Positions 1-24,102 of a stretch of DNA of 64,000 bases are shown here, piece after piece. The stretch comes from Microcebus murinus (Eukaryota; Chordata; Mammalia; Primates; Cheirogaleidae): the NCBI RefSeq assembly GCF_040939455.1, contig NC_134109.1:69790501-69854500 (forward strand), given 5' to 3'. Numbering within the stretch: position 1 is the stretch's first letter; each line of letters starts with the position of its first letter. The notes beneath the pieces were generated by a model. That model was not told the origin of the DNA, made no database searches, and worked only from the letters and a program-made list of their open reading frames with translations. The position numbers and the translations under genes were made by a program.

Positions 1-1689
1 TACTTATATAATCACAGCTGCCACTGGCAGTTCAATCCAGCGAACTTTTATTGAGTGTCTCCTGTGTGCCTAGCATCATCTTACCCTTTTGTGAGAAAAG
101 TGAGGACAGAATGTGTTTGTCCAGTGGCTCTGATGGGGACAGTATTATTATGGATTATAGTAATTCCTTGATAGAACTGTACCTTCAGTGCCTGGCATAG
201 GAGGGCAACAGATGTGTCACTCACTCACAGTGGCCATAATTCTAGAGTCCAAAATGGGAAGAGTTGCCTGCTGTGTCTGAATCTCCTAACCCACAGAAAC
301 TCAGGAGACATTATTGGACCCAGGGTATACAGTCCGGGCAGCGCATGCTCCCAGCACAGAGTCAGGCACTGAATGGGCGAGGAGAGCATTTTGGGGGATT
401 GATCTTGCCCTCTGGCCTGGTGCTGCATGTCTCTGGAAGCCAGGTGAAGGGCAATGTCTCTGAACAGCACGAATTAAAGTGAACTGGAGCCTGTCACGTG
501 TGTGTGAGTCCGCTAGGCCTTCTGGGGCACCAGTCGTTTCCCTGCTCTGTGGTCAGCCTGGCCTTGCCCCAACCAGACCCCATCCTGCCCCAAGTCAGGG
601 AAGTGCTCCTAGCGGGAAATTGAGTGAGTGAGCAGGATGTGACCCATGGTGAGGCAGCTCCCAGACCTGGCCTGGTCCCTGAGTCAATGAGCTACTTCAG
701 GCACTCAAAGGAAGCCCTTCCTCCCATTTACCACAGTGTTGCCACCCCTTCTGTCCCCTCCACTGTCCCTCCCTACCCAGGTGTGGATCTTTGGGGGCAG
801 GGAGCTGGTCTCCTCCCCCTCTAAGCCACGAAGGCCCCAGTGACTAAGGAATAAGGGACTCTGGGGGCATCTGGCCTCAGCATGGAGGCAGAGGAAGCTG
901 CTTCTTGGGTGACAGCCCTGGCCTGGGGTACCCGATGATCTTGCTGTGGAACCCCTGGGGCGAGGACTGGTGGCAGAGGAGGACAGAGGGGGCTGGGCCT
1001 GGCTGGGGAAGGCTGGCCTGGAAGGAGCTGAGCCATCGGCCCTGGGCCAGGGTGGAAAGTATGTGTGTGAGCTCATTTGGAAGGTGGCTTGTGGCCAGTC
1101 AGGCCTGCCTCCCTTCCAGCCCCCTCACAGGCTGCTTCTGGTCTCCCCAGTTTCTCAAGACTGTCTGATGGGGAGGCAGAAACCCCCAGGGGTCGGGCTG
1201 TGTGTGCAGACTTGATCTCCTAAAGGAGGTGAACTCAGATTTGGGGGCCTGGGTAGGAAGAGGGTACAGGAGCTGCAGGACAACAGAGCGGTGTTGGCTG
1301 GGGTTTCCTTGGGCCTTAGGGATTGGGCACCACCCTCGAAGGCCTCCGCCTCCCCCCAGGCCCTTGTGCACAGCCCTTTTGCCCCCACCCATTGTCTCAC
1401 TGAGTCCCTTTCTCTGGGTCTTGGTGCCACCTTTGTTCCCTCAGAGTGACACTTCTGCCCCCCAAAAGGGAGGTGATGGCCTCGCAAAGTGGGCTCCTGA
1501 GGAAGAACCCTCTCCCCTGACCTCCTGCCCCCTGTGCTGCTGCTGCCACGAGGCACAGTGAGCAAGCACGTGAGTGCCGACAGATCCCCAGAACACACGC
1601 TATGGCAAAGACGCCCAGCTACACAGGGTCCACACTGGAAGAGACACCCAAGACACTGCCAGGAAATGCCTGTACAGGGGATAAAAAAA

Positions 1690-1845
1690 AGTCAGACAGA
1701 CCTGAGTTTTAAATGTGGACTAACAAGCTGTGACCTTGAATAAATCAGTGATCTTTGTGGGCCTCGGTTCCCTCATCTGCAAAATGGGGGCAATGTTAGT
1801 GCCTGTGTTATCATCATGTGTTGTAAGGCCCTCAGCAAATGTTAG
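1690..1845 (+). repeat. MIR SINE
   Basis: Shows the MIR core order in sense orientation: a degraded 'tgtgaccttg...aa' block, then 'cctcggttccctcatctgcaaaatggg' style sequence and a trailing 'gttagtgcctg' segment. Typical divergence for this ancient mammalian SINE. Confidence 0.7.
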
Positions 1846-3201
1846 TTTCCCATCGCTGGAAGGGGAAGGAGGGATACAGAGGGGAAGAGAGAACTGGGAA
1901 GTCTGTCAGATTGCGGTCAGAGGGGGCGCTGGGGGAGAAACAGGGAAGACCAGCAAAACTAGCCAGAGAGTGTGCGGGTGTCACTCTGCCCAGTCCTCCT
2001 TTCCCTTCCCAGCCGCTGACCCAGCGCCTGGCTGGCAGCCTTGGAGGCATGGGCCCAGTTGGTGGCAAGAGCCCTGGAGAAGGTGAGGAGATGACAAGGG
2101 AGTCCATGGCCGCCCTCCAAAAGTGTGGGGTTCAGGAGTGGGCAGGGTACCGCTCCTCCTTGGCCCTTGCCTCCAGTCCAGCGTCTCCTAGCACCAGCTT
2201 TCCTGGGTTCTGCCCAAACCTCCTTGCAGATTCCCCTTGGCTCCCTCCTGGCTGCTCCAACTCACATGTGCTGCTTTCGAATAAAGGAACTTGGAACCAT
2301 AGAAACTGGGTCAGGCCCAACAGACAAATCAGGGTAGGGCCAGTGGAAGCAAAGTGTGCAGGTCTCTTGGAAGCCACAGGGCCCTCTGCTCTCCCCTCAC
2401 CCCAGCCTGACCTGGCAGCTCCCTCAGTGGGGCCTTGTGATCACTGAGGCACCTCCCAGGGTCGCTGGGCACTGTCACTGGAGTGGGTTGGGCAGGCTCC
2501 AGCACGTCAGAGGCACGGGACCCTGCAGCCTCCACCCTGCAACCCTCCCTGCTCATGAAGCCCATCTTCCACCTCTTCCCCCTTTGTCTCTGGTCCTCCA
2601 TTCCCATCTCTCCCCCTTGGCTCCAGAGAGCATCTTGTGATTCCAGAATCAGGGCCAAACAATTTCCTCGTGATGGGGAAACCGCACTCCAGCGCGGGAG
2701 CCCCAGGCTCCCCTCCTCTTCCCTCTGGCAGTCCCCCCTCCCCAGGCTCCTCTACTGGCTCCAGCTGTGTTTTGCAAAACTCCCACTGGATAACATCTGT
2801 AATTGCATCCAGATGTGGACCACAAAAACACAAAGGGGCCATGAGCTCATCTTTGAGTTCCTTGCCACACGCACTGGCCCCATCAGCCCCAGACGCCCCT
2901 GACTTCCCCTTGCCACCTTCTCAGCGTCTTATCCCCGCAGGTAAGTGTGGTGGGGAGGTGCTGTCCAATTCCACTGAGACACACAGACCCTGCCAAACAG
3001 CTGTTGGCAGGAAAGGTGCAGAAGACCAGGCTTAGGGTCAGGGTTCCTGGCTGGCAGGAAGGTGGGGTACCCCTTCTGCCAAAGCAATCACACTAACCAG
3101 CCCTGAACTGCAGCTGGGTAGACTGACCGGCATAGACAAGGCCAGGGCTGTGAGGCAGGAAGGGAAGGGGGCAGAGAGAGGGGCCAGCTCTCCCCCAGCT
3201 G

Positions 3202-3213
3202 AGCTGACTCAGC
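3202..3213 (+). promoter_or_regulatory. MARE/AP-1-like site in intergenic DNA
   Basis: A TGACTCA core (3,205-3,211) is followed by GC, so it also fits the small-Maf/NRF2/BACH element TGACnnnGC and a near-palindromic GCTGACTCAGC. It lies about 0.65 kb beyond the MMP14 3' end. The motif match is seen; regulatory function is inference. Confidence 0.25.
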
Positions 3214-3854
3214 ACCGAGCTGGTTTTGGAGGAAGGGTGGGTAGACAGCCTGGGAACCCTGTCTGGGGCAGCAGTTTGTAAGGAAGGAGGAAACAAAGCC
3301 TTGTTATTCTGCCCTTCTAAACTGACCATCCTGGCTCTCCTGGGCAAGTGGGGTGAGATCTGTTTTGCTAGAGACGGGCTGCTCCTAAAAGGCCATGAGG
3401 CAGCATCTTTCTCTCTTTCCCCCTCATTTCCTTTCGCCCTTTCGCTCTTAGCGGAGCCCCATATGATCATGGGAATCTCTCCGCCTCAGGCAGAGAGGCA
3501 TGAGGAAACCTAGCTCTGTGGCCAGGTCACACGACAGGGTAATGCAATTTAGGAACATTTTCCAATGGCCTTGGCTTGACCACTTCCTCTTGTCTTTGAG
3601 CCTTGGGTCTCAAAGGTAGCCTTTGAAGCCAGGATGAGCAGCTGGGCTCTGTCAGCCACTCTCCTGCCCCAGTGAGGTATACCCTGCTCCCAACCCTGGC
3701 CCCTGACTCCCTTCAGTCTGCTAAGAATAAACATATTCCTTTATGTAAAATACCAAATTCCACCTCATGGAAAAGCGCTGCTCATCAAGCACACCAGCCG
3801 CTTCCCAGCCCCCTCTCAACCACTTCCCATTCACCCCTAGACAGAACTGCAGCC

Positions 3855-5567
3855 ACACAGATGTGAAACACAGTTTATTCTTTGTGGAAAGGTTGAACAA
3901 GATCAAAAATGTCCTCAGAGGGCACCGACCCAGCCCCGCCCTGCAGGTTCCTGGGGTCAGATGCCTCTGCCCCCCCGCCCCCACCCCTACCCATGCCCCT
4001 TGTTAACAAAAAGGAACGATTTGAATGGAATTCATATATAATAATTATAATAAAAATATACATTAAACAAAATAAAAAAACAAACAAGACAGAAATTTAG
4101 CCGAACTGCCAGCACCGTTCACCCCATTTCCCCACCCCATGCCCCACCCCCCTGACGTCCCTTTCCTCTCGCTGCCTCCACAGGGTCTCACTCTCCCAAG
4201 TCCCCAGTACCGTGACCACCACCTTTGGTGGCCGAAGGAGACTTCAAATGGGCGGGCTGGGTGGGAAGAGGGAGGGCAGGCCGAGCTGTGTGGCATCAGG
4301 GAGTGTGGGCCTAACCAGGCTCCTGCCCCTCACAGAGGACCAGGCAGGCTGAGACTGGGCACCACCAGGCCTCTGGGGGCCTCCCCCATGAGGGCCCCGA
4401 GTACCCAGTCCCTGCATGCATGCCCTCTGCTCCTTTCTCTGCCCTGCCCACCCTTCCCACCCTGCTACTTGGTCAGCAAGGACAGGGACCAAGAGCAGCA
4501 AGTGAGCCTTCCTCAGGGCCCTTCCTGAGAGCTCCAAACAGCTTGTCTGCCCCGGACACCACGGCCCACCCTGCGCACCTTGCTTGGCTTGGCTTGGCCT
4601 GGCCTGCCCCGCCCCCACCTGTTCACTGCTGCTGCACTTCCTCATTTCCCCTTTTGGTCCTATCCTGTCCCCTCTGGCTGCTCTGTCCTTGGGTCCCAGC
4701 CCCAGCTACCTGCGTTTGAACAAGGTCCCTTCTCTGTGGCTTTCAGGCTCACCCCCAGGGCTCTGACCCAGGCCTCTCTCCTGGGCCCCACCCCACCCTG
4801 GTAGCTGCGCCCCTGGTTTCAGCTCTTCCAACTGAGAAAGCCCCATCCAAGGCTAACATTCGAGAGGGGTAGGGCTGCTACAGCTTTCTTCAGCTCCACT
4901 TTAGTCCTTAATGGCTCAGGCTCCTTCCTTGGAAGTTCTCCGGGGTAGGCAAAGTAGAGGCAGATCTTTGAGGAACTTGACCAACCACGCAACGAAGACC
5001 CTGTCTGAGTTTTCCTCCCATGGTCTCAGGGTGGCTGGGCAGTCCCACACCCTCACCCTTCTCAGGGTCTCCACCCCCAAGAAGATTAGATTCCTTTTAG
5101 CCAGAAAGAGTAGTGGGAGGCTGCCAATTGGGTACACCTGGGGCTTTCCGGGCTGGAGTGCCCAGATCCTCCTGAGGTCAGAGTTCAGAGGTTTAAAGTA
5201 TGTCAGGGGATGGAAAAGGAGCAGATGACCCCATTTGACCTTTACCAGCGAGGTCTGAGGGTCCTGCCTTCAAGTGCAGAGCCCCCAAGACATTCAGACG
5301 GGGCTGGACGCACACCAAGCTATGGGGTTCCCCCGAGGGGCAGAGCCTGGAAGGGGCGCCCTCCTGCTCAGCCCTCAGAGGACCCAACTAGGGAAGACGC
5401 AATGCCAGGGGTGAGGGTGGGAGAGGCCAGCCAGGGGACAGAGAGAAGACGGGAGGCTGGGGGGAGGGGGCTCGGGACGTGGGAGCAGCCCACCCACCAC
5501 CACCTGCTGCCACTGGCCTTCGGAGGCACAGTCCTTGTGGTAGGAGTGGGCGGGCCGGCGGTGGGGG
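3855..5567 (-). other. MMP14: MMP14 3' UTR
   Basis: About 1.7 kb from the stop codon to the poly(A) signal at 3,874-3,879, with no competing AATAAA that would make a clearly better terminus. It contains a GGCTT/GGCCT-like low-complexity tract near 4,580-4,610 and a strongly AU-rich block at about 4,033-4,085 near its end. Confidence 0.75.
3874..3879 (-). terminator. MMP14: poly(A) signal of MMP14
   Basis: AATAAA on the minus strand, followed by a GT-rich-free but plausible cleavage zone about 15-20 bases further. It is placed as expected for a 3.5 kb-class MMP14 mRNA. Confidence 0.75.
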
Positions 5568-13654
<8,087 letters not shown>

Positions 13655-13960
13655 GGTTTGCGACCGTCGGGGCTGCGGGGCCGTGCGGGCTCCGCGGCGG
13701 GGCCCACGCCCTAGGGTCGCGCCGCCACTCGCTCGGGGCGCCTTTGTCTTCTGTAGGCACTGATTTTGGATTCCTAGAGCGCAGTCGCCTTGGAGTTGAG
13801 AGGATTGTTCTTGAAAGTGCCTGTTTGCTCTTCTCCTCTTTTCCGTTTTTTGGGCTTTCTTCTGCTTAGTCGGCGAACTGGGTCGGGATCCCTCTCTCTC
13901 TCTCTTCTTTGGTCCCTCCCTTCTCCCACAGCCTCTCCTCCGCCCCCGCCTCCTTTCCTG
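13655..13960 (-). promoter_or_regulatory. MMP14: MMP14 5' UTR and proximal promoter
   Basis: GC-rich with no TATA box in the expected place. A CGCCCCCGC box (13,941-13,949; an Sp1/EGR1-type overlapping site on the minus strand) sits about 290 bases before the ATG. A TATA-less promoter with an Sp1/EGR1 site is what I recall for human MMP14. The exact transcription start cannot be read from sequence. Confidence 0.6.
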
Positions 13961-15814
13961 GTTGGGGACGTGGTTGTTTCAGCCTGAATCCAATTACAGC
14001 CAAGAGCTAGAGAAAAAAAACAAAAAAAAACCCTCCAAAAACCCCTAAGTTGCCGTTCTGTGGTGCAGACTGCCATCTGCAGGGGCTGAAGCCACAGCCG
14101 ACAGCAGTGTGCTGTAGGGGGATCCAGGGGTCGGGATGTGGGAGACTTTTCCCACCTAAGCATATTTTGGGTGGCTTGATTCTTCTGGTATTCAGCATTT
14201 GTCTCACCTCAGAGTGGGAAGTACTAGGAGGCTCAGTGCCTAGGGCCAACAAGGAGCTCAGGGTCTGGGATAGTGGTGGTGGTGGGGTCTTCCATGTCCA
14301 GGAGACCTGGATTGGGAGAAGGGGCCAGTTTATTAGAAGCTGGCGGATTATCTGCTGGGACTTGTAGACAACCATCTCTGTCCTTCCCTCTACTGCCAAA
14401 AAATCTAAACTGTAACAAACCTCACAACCACACTGGATCTGGGGGTCCATCTTTGTATAAAGACTAATGTGCTCCTTTTTATTATTGTCGTTTGTAATCT
14501 GGCTACTCCTTAAATTAGAACTGGCTGGGCAGGAAAGGGGTGCAAGGCCATGGAATATAGGGAAAAGCAAATCAAGTTTGGTGAAATTGTTGGAAAACAA
14601 GGGACTGGGAGTTAAGACTTTGGGATTTAGTTCCACCTCTACACTGGAAATGGAGGCAATTCCTTAAAAAGTAAAATCTACCCCCTTCAGGGATTTACTT
14701 GACTCTGAGAACAAAAGGTGGGGGGTATGCAGGGAAGGGGGAGGGCAGGCAGTGAGAAAGGGAGACAGATAAGAGGTTGAGAACCAGATCTAGAAAAGCA
14801 GCACAACAGAAGCAGGAAAAGTGTGGGAGACAAAAAACTCGACCATCAGCAAAATCTAAGATTTAAAAATTGCATTTGGTCGGTTAGAGAGGAAGGAGGT
14901 AGTAGGGGGAGGGAAGGAGGGCAAGAAAGCAAGGGAAGGAATAAAGGAGGGTGGACAGAAATTAAGTCAGGTAGGAAACTTCAGAAAGTCAAGGGATTGG
15001 GGAACTAGGGAACTATCCTACTCTGTATCAGAATGGGAACAAAGGCCCTTTGCCCCTGGAATTCATGGGAGGAGCCATGATCAATAAAATGGAAGGCTTT
15101 CCAAGTCCTGGGCAGCTTTCAGGTTTGTGGGAGGTATATGGTAGTTATTAGATACCTATCCTACAGTGACTGTTTGAGGGCTGAGCCCTTCTATAGGGCT
15201 CCCCTATGCAAATGGGCAGGGAGGTATAGGTCCCTCTTCAGCCAAACTCTGGAATGCAGTCAGAACCATGGAGACTTCATAACCCATCTCTTTCAGCAGA
15301 ACATGCAACACTCACATCTGGTTCTTCCCACATCAGCCTTCCCAGTGGAGACATCCTCTGGGACCACATATCTAAACCTTAGGAAAACTGCCACCAGTTG
15401 CTTGCCAAGAAAAAGACATCAGCTAGAAAGCCTTTTTCATCAAAACATTAGATGCCAACTGCACATGGCCTAGGCTGGGTATGGGCTATTAAAGGCTTGA
15501 GTGCTTGGCTAAAACCAGAAAAACTACTGTCCCCTTGTCATGTTTACAGAACAGCTACTGCTTATAGTTGGGCCAGTGCTATGGCCTGCAAAGAAGGGAG
15601 TAAAAAAAGCCTAGAGCAAGATTCAGCTGAACTGGAGTGGAGGCATGGGTGAGGGCACTAAGCCAAGCCTCCCAGGCAGTGATCATATAGCCTGTTCTTC
15701 CTGGTGTCCAAGATCTATTGTCCTAAAGACAGATGGGGAACATAAAGGCTCTCTTCTGGCTGGGATGAAGCATCTAGGTGATAGAAAAGAAAGCTAGGGA
15801 GAGGCTGGGAAAAG
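13961..15814. other. MMP14-MRPL52 intergenic segment
   Basis: About 1.8 kb between the MMP14 promoter and the MRPL52 3' end. It contains purine-rich runs (about 14,880-14,960) but no recognised repeat, RNA gene or exon. Confidence 0.6.
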
Positions 15815-15832
15815 TCGGCAAGATTTTGCTTT

Positions 15833-19862
<4,030 letters not shown>

Positions 19863-20060
19863 GCTGAGACGGAGTAGACGGAAGTGGGCGTGGCCTCGGC
19901 GGCCACGCGCGTCGCGGCAGGGGAAGCCGGAAACCGCCATCTTGAATCTGCCTTTCAATCATGGGCCGCGCCATCTTGGGTCATTGTACGGAAGTCAGGA
20001 ATAAAACTGGGACCCGAGTTCTTGGGGCGAGAAAGAACTGTTGTTCTGCGCATGCATCTT
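19863..20060 (-). promoter_or_regulatory. MRPL52: MRPL52 promoter, TATA-less with two YY1-like motifs
   Basis: CpG-rich, with CGCCATCTTG motifs at 19,935-19,944 and 19,969-19,978 (same orientation, 34 bases apart). ETS-type GGAAGT or CGGAA cores occur near 19,880, 19,928 and 19,990. This combination is typical of housekeeping and nuclear-encoded mitochondrial genes. Motifs are seen; use is inference. Confidence 0.6.
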
Positions 20061-20278
20061 CAATGATGGTTGCGTCCTCAGTGGAAATCGTGTCTTCCCG
20101 GACTGAACCGTTCTGAACTGTCTCCACAACCTCCCCACAGTGGTCTGTAGTCCGCTGAAATTGATAGTAACTTTGATCTCAGAGAAGGAACATCCACATT
20201 ACTTCATTCTGCAGCCTCCCACATAACTGTAACATATTTTTCCCAGACTAAAGGAAGTGATCAAATCTAGAGTGAATC

Positions 20279-20437
20279 AGGCTGGGCGTGGTGGCTGACG
20301 CCTGTAATCCTAGCACCCTGAGAGGCTGAGGTGGGAAGATTGCTCGAGGTCATGAGTTTAAGAGTAACCTGAGCAAGAGTGAGTCCCTGTCTCTACCTAA
20401 AAATAGGAAGAACTTAACCGGACAATTAAAAATATAT
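20279..20437 (+). repeat. Alu left-arm fragment
   Basis: Left arm and linker only. It runs straight into a second Alu lacking its first bases. Confidence 0.8.
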
Positions 20438-20752
20438 AGGCCAGGCCTGTAATCCTAGCACTCTGGAAGGCCAAGGCCGGCGGATTGCTCAAGGCCAGGA
20501 GTTCGAAACCAGCCTGAGCAAGAGCAAGACCCCCGTCTCTACTAAAAATACAAAGAAATTAATTGCCCAACTAAAAATATAGAGAAAAAATTAGCTGGGC
20601 ATGATGGCACATGCCTGTAGTCCCAGCTACTGGGGAGGCTGAGGCAGGAGGATCGCTTGAGCCCAGGAGTTTGAGGTTGCTGTGAGCTAGGCTGACCCCA
20701 CAGCACTCTAACCTGGGCTACAGAGTCAGACTCTGTCTCAAAGAAAAAAAAA
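20438..20752 (+). repeat. lemur-type Alu joined to preceding left arm
   Basis: Starts 'ggccaggcctgtaatcc' without the usual gcgcggtggctcac segment, then continues through both arms to a poly(A) tail. Gene conversion or insertion into the linker is possible. Confidence 0.85.
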
Positions 20753-20794
20753 TCTAGAATGAATCAGAAATTTTAGGGTTCACATCTCACTCAT

Positions 20795-20960
20795 TTACCC
20801 AACAAAATTGAAGAAATTACATATTACAAGCACTGTATTAGGCACAGGAGAGTCTATGCAGAGCAAAAATAGACATCTTTACTATCCTGATAGAGCTTTC
20901 AGTCTAAAAGAGAGAGAATACAAAAATAAAATAATCACATACATTATTGAAATATTACAG
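20795..20960 (-). repeat. L2 fragment
   Basis: Antisense L2-like order: 'caagcactgtattaggcacagg' followed by 'agagctttcagtctaaaagagag'. Confidence 0.45.
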
Positions 20961-21046
20961 CCGAGTGCTGGGAAGGGAAGTACACGTTGTTTGTGAGCAT
21001 ATAATGGGAATTTGATCTAGAGTGGGCTATCAAAGACTACTTTCTT

Positions 21047-21378
21047 TTTTTTTTGAGACAGAGTCTCACTTTGTTGCCCAGGCTAGAGTGAGTGCCGTGG
21101 TGTCAGCCTAGCTCACAGCAACCTCAAACTCCTGGGCTCAAGCAATCCTCCTGCCTCAGCCTCCCGAGTGGCTGGGACTACAGGCATGTGCCACCATGCC
21201 TGGCTAATTTTTTTCTATATATATATATATTAGTTGGCTGTTTAATTTCTTTCTATTTATAGTAGAGACAGGGTCTCGCTCTTGCTCAGGCTGGTTTCAA
21301 ACTCCTGACCTCGAGCAATCTGCCCGCCTTGGCCTCCCAGAGTGTTAGGATTACAGGTGTAAGCCACTGCGCCCAGCC
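21047..21378 (-). repeat. lemur-type Alu (outer of a stacked pair)
   Basis: Full-length antisense Alu flanked by 'aaagactactttctt' copies (21,032-21,046 and 21,379-21,393). Confidence 0.93.
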
Positions 21379-21393
21379 AAAGACTACTTTCTT

Positions 21394-21735
21394 TTTTTTT
21401 TTTTTTTTTTTTTTTTTGAGACAGAGTCTCACTTTGTTGTCCAGGCTAGAGTGAGTGCCGTGGCGTCAGCCTAGCTCACAGCAACCTCAAACTCCTGGGC
21501 TTGAGTGATCCTTCTGCCTCAGCCTCCCGAGTAGCTGGGACTACAGGCATGCGCCACCATGCCCGGCTAATTTTTTATATATATATATCAGTTGGCCAAT
21601 TAATTTCTTTCTATTTATAGTAGAGACGGGGTCTCGCTCTTGCTCAGGCTGGTTTTGAACTCCTGACCTTGAGCAATCCGCCCGCCTCGGCCTCCCAAGA
21701 GCTAGGATTACAGGCGTGAGCCACAGCGCCCGGCC
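21394..21735 (-). repeat. young lemur-type Alu (second of a stacked pair)
   Basis: Full-length antisense Alu with the 'cccaagagctagga' variant. It is flanked by the second and third copies of the same target sequence (third copy 21,736-21,749). Confidence 0.93.
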
Positions 21736-21943
21736 AAGACTACTTTCTTGAGGAAGGTGTATTGGAGTTAAGATCTAACTCCATTTTTATAGGCACTACC
21801 ACCACACATCACCTAACATAATCTTTGCAATAACCTTGTGAAGCAGCTACTAATAGTAAGTGGCAAACACTGATCTGTGACCCTTTTCCTCCTTTTATCA
21901 CATGCTATTCAGTATTGCCTTAGAGAAGTCATTTATCTTTAAT

Positions 21944-22280
21944 GTCTTTTTTTTTTTTTTTTGAGACAAAGTCTGGCTCTATTGCCCAGGCTAGAGTGTG
22001 TGGGGTCAGCCTAGCTCACAGCAACCTCAAATTCCTGGGCTCAAGCGATCCTTCTGCCTCAGCCTACAGAGTAGCTGGGACTATAGGCATGCACCACCAT
22101 GTCTGGCTAATTTTTTTTATATATACATATTTTTAGTTGTCCAGATAATTTCTTTCTATTTTTAGTAGAGACAGGGGTCTCACTTTTGCTCAGGCTGGTT
22201 TTGAACTCTTGACCTTGAGTGATTCTCCTGCCTTGGCCTCCCAGAGTGCTAGGATTATAGGAGTGAGCCACTGCACCTGG
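21944..22280 (-). repeat. lemur-type Alu
   Basis: Antisense dimeric Alu with moderate divergence; the short 'gtcttttt' flank is repeated on both sides. Confidence 0.9.
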
Positions 22281-22282
22281 TG

Positions 22283-22425
22283 TCTTTTTACTTTTTTGTA
22301 TATTTTGTAGTGACAGGGTCTCACTATGTTGCCAAGGTGCTCTTGAATTCCTAGCTTCAAGTGGTCCTCTTTTCTTGGCCTCCCAAAGTACTGGGATTAT
22401 AGGAGCAAGACACCATGCCTGGCCT
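22283..22425 (-). repeat. Alu monomer (right-arm or FLAM/FRAM-like)
   Basis: Single antisense arm, 'tagtgacagggtctcactatgttgcc' to 'caccatgcctggcc'. Confidence 0.7.
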
Positions 22426-23039
22426 AGCCTTAATAATTTCTTCTTATTATTCTTCTTTTTTAACTTGGTATATTATATTTATGAAAATATTTCAAGGATG
22501 ATAATGTGAGTGAAAGTGCTTTATAAATGGTGAACCTCCTACATAAGAGCCCATTACTGTATTCTAGGCTAGACACTTAAACATATGCTGACTAGAGGAA
22601 CCTCTATCTGGAAGTTTATCATTTCCTTCTGCAAGACTGGGAAGTTTTTCCACAGGAGGTGGTTCTGAGTTGTGCTTTGAAAGAGGGGAAGGGTGGATCC
22701 TGGTTTAAGAAGTAAAAGCAGCTATTTTGATAACAAGAAGAATGGTATAGGCTATCCCTAAACAAGAAGAGGGATAGGAACAAAAGAAACTTGGCTAGAA
22801 GCCAACAGATGGACTAAAAAAATAAGCAAGGGAAATAAGGCAAAGAGAACCACTACTATTGTACGTTCATACACTTCGTTTTAACTTGTCAAAACACTTC
22901 TACATAAATGATTTCATATGATTTTCATAATAAACCTGTAAAGTAGATAAGACAGCTCAGGAAGCAATCATTACACAGATTGCTTGTAGCTTTTGGGGAT
23001 CAGGAAATTGAACCTAAATTTGGCTGTGGATTTATTCAT

Positions 23040-23182
23040 TTATTTTGGGTTGGGGTGAGGGTAGAGATGGGTTCTCGCTATGTTGCCCAGGCTGCTCTGG
23101 AACTCTTGGCCTCAAGCAATCCTTCTACCTCAGCCTCCCAAAGCCTGGGATTACAGGCTTGCGCCACTATGCCCAGCATGGA
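23040..23182 (-). repeat. Alu monomer (FLAM/FRAM-like)
   Basis: Single antisense arm, 'gtagagatgggttctcgctatgttgcccagg' to 'gcgccactatgcccagc'. Confidence 0.75.
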
Positions 23183-23450
23183 TTTATTGTTTTATAATTA
23201 ATGGCAGAATAAAGATTGAGTGACTTTTTTGGCTCTCTGAGCCTTTGGCTGGTCCCAAAGATGGTTCATTGCCAAACATCTTCCATCTAGACAGCTGAGG
23301 TAGACAGAACTGGAATCCCATAGTTTACCATTGGGGAATCAAGTGAAGCCAAAGGCTCAAAGAATAACCTAAGTGCCAACATTCATGATGGACAGAAAAA
23401 AATGACAGACTAGCACTACCACCTATACTATTAGTATGTAAAGGAATTGA

Positions 23451-23792
23451 GGCCAGGCGCTGTGGCTCACGCTTGTAATCCTAGCTTTCTGGGAGGCCGA
23501 AGTGGGCGGATTGCTCAAGGTCAGGAGTTTGAAACCAGCCTGAGCAAGAGCAAGACCCCCGTCTCTACTATAAATAGAAAAGAAATTAATTGGCCAACTA
23601 ATATATATAGAAAAAATTAGCCAGGCATGGTGGTGCATGCCTGTAGTCCCAGCTACTTGGGAGGCTGAGGCAGTAGGATTGCTTGAGCCCAGGAGTTTGA
23701 GGTTGCTGTGAGATAGGTTGACACTACGGCACTTAGTCCAGCCTGGACAACAAAGTGAGACTCTGTCTAAAAAAAAAAAAAAAAAAAAAAAG
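23451..23792 (+). repeat. lemur-type Alu
   Basis: Full-length sense Alu with long poly(A), flanked by 'aaaggaattga' duplications. Confidence 0.93.
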
Positions 23793-23919
23793 GAATTGAA
23801 ACAGCAACACTCCTGTCTTTTAGTAGTTCATACACAAGAGGGACACCGTCCCTTTGCAAAGTCATAGAAAAGGGCACGTGCATTTAGGTGAACAAATAAT
23901 GTGTATAATATGTTTCTTT

Positions 23920-24066
23920 TTTGAGACACAGTCTCACTTTTGTTGCCTGGGCTAGAGTGCCGTGGCATGAGCTTAGCTCAGCAACCTCAAACTCCTGGGC
24001 TCAAGTGATCCTTCTGCCTCAGCCTCCCAAGTAGCTGGGACTACAGGCATGCACCACCATGCCCGA

Positions 24067-24102
<36 letters not shown>

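Larger units (their letters stand above)
1..3855. other. intergenic region downstream of MMP14
   Basis: No exon with convincing splice sites or a conserved reading frame is visible on either strand; the open frames here are short and lack family resemblance. Contents seen are a MIR SINE (about 1,690-1,845) and a MARE/AP-1-like site (3,205-3,213). From human synteny LRP10 should be the next gene on this side, but none of its sequence is recognised within the window. Confidence 0.6.

Noticed and set aside
1..3855. LRP10, the expected next gene by human synteny
   Set aside because: No LDL-receptor class A repeats or other LRP10 exons are visible; in human it lies about 24 kb beyond MMP14.
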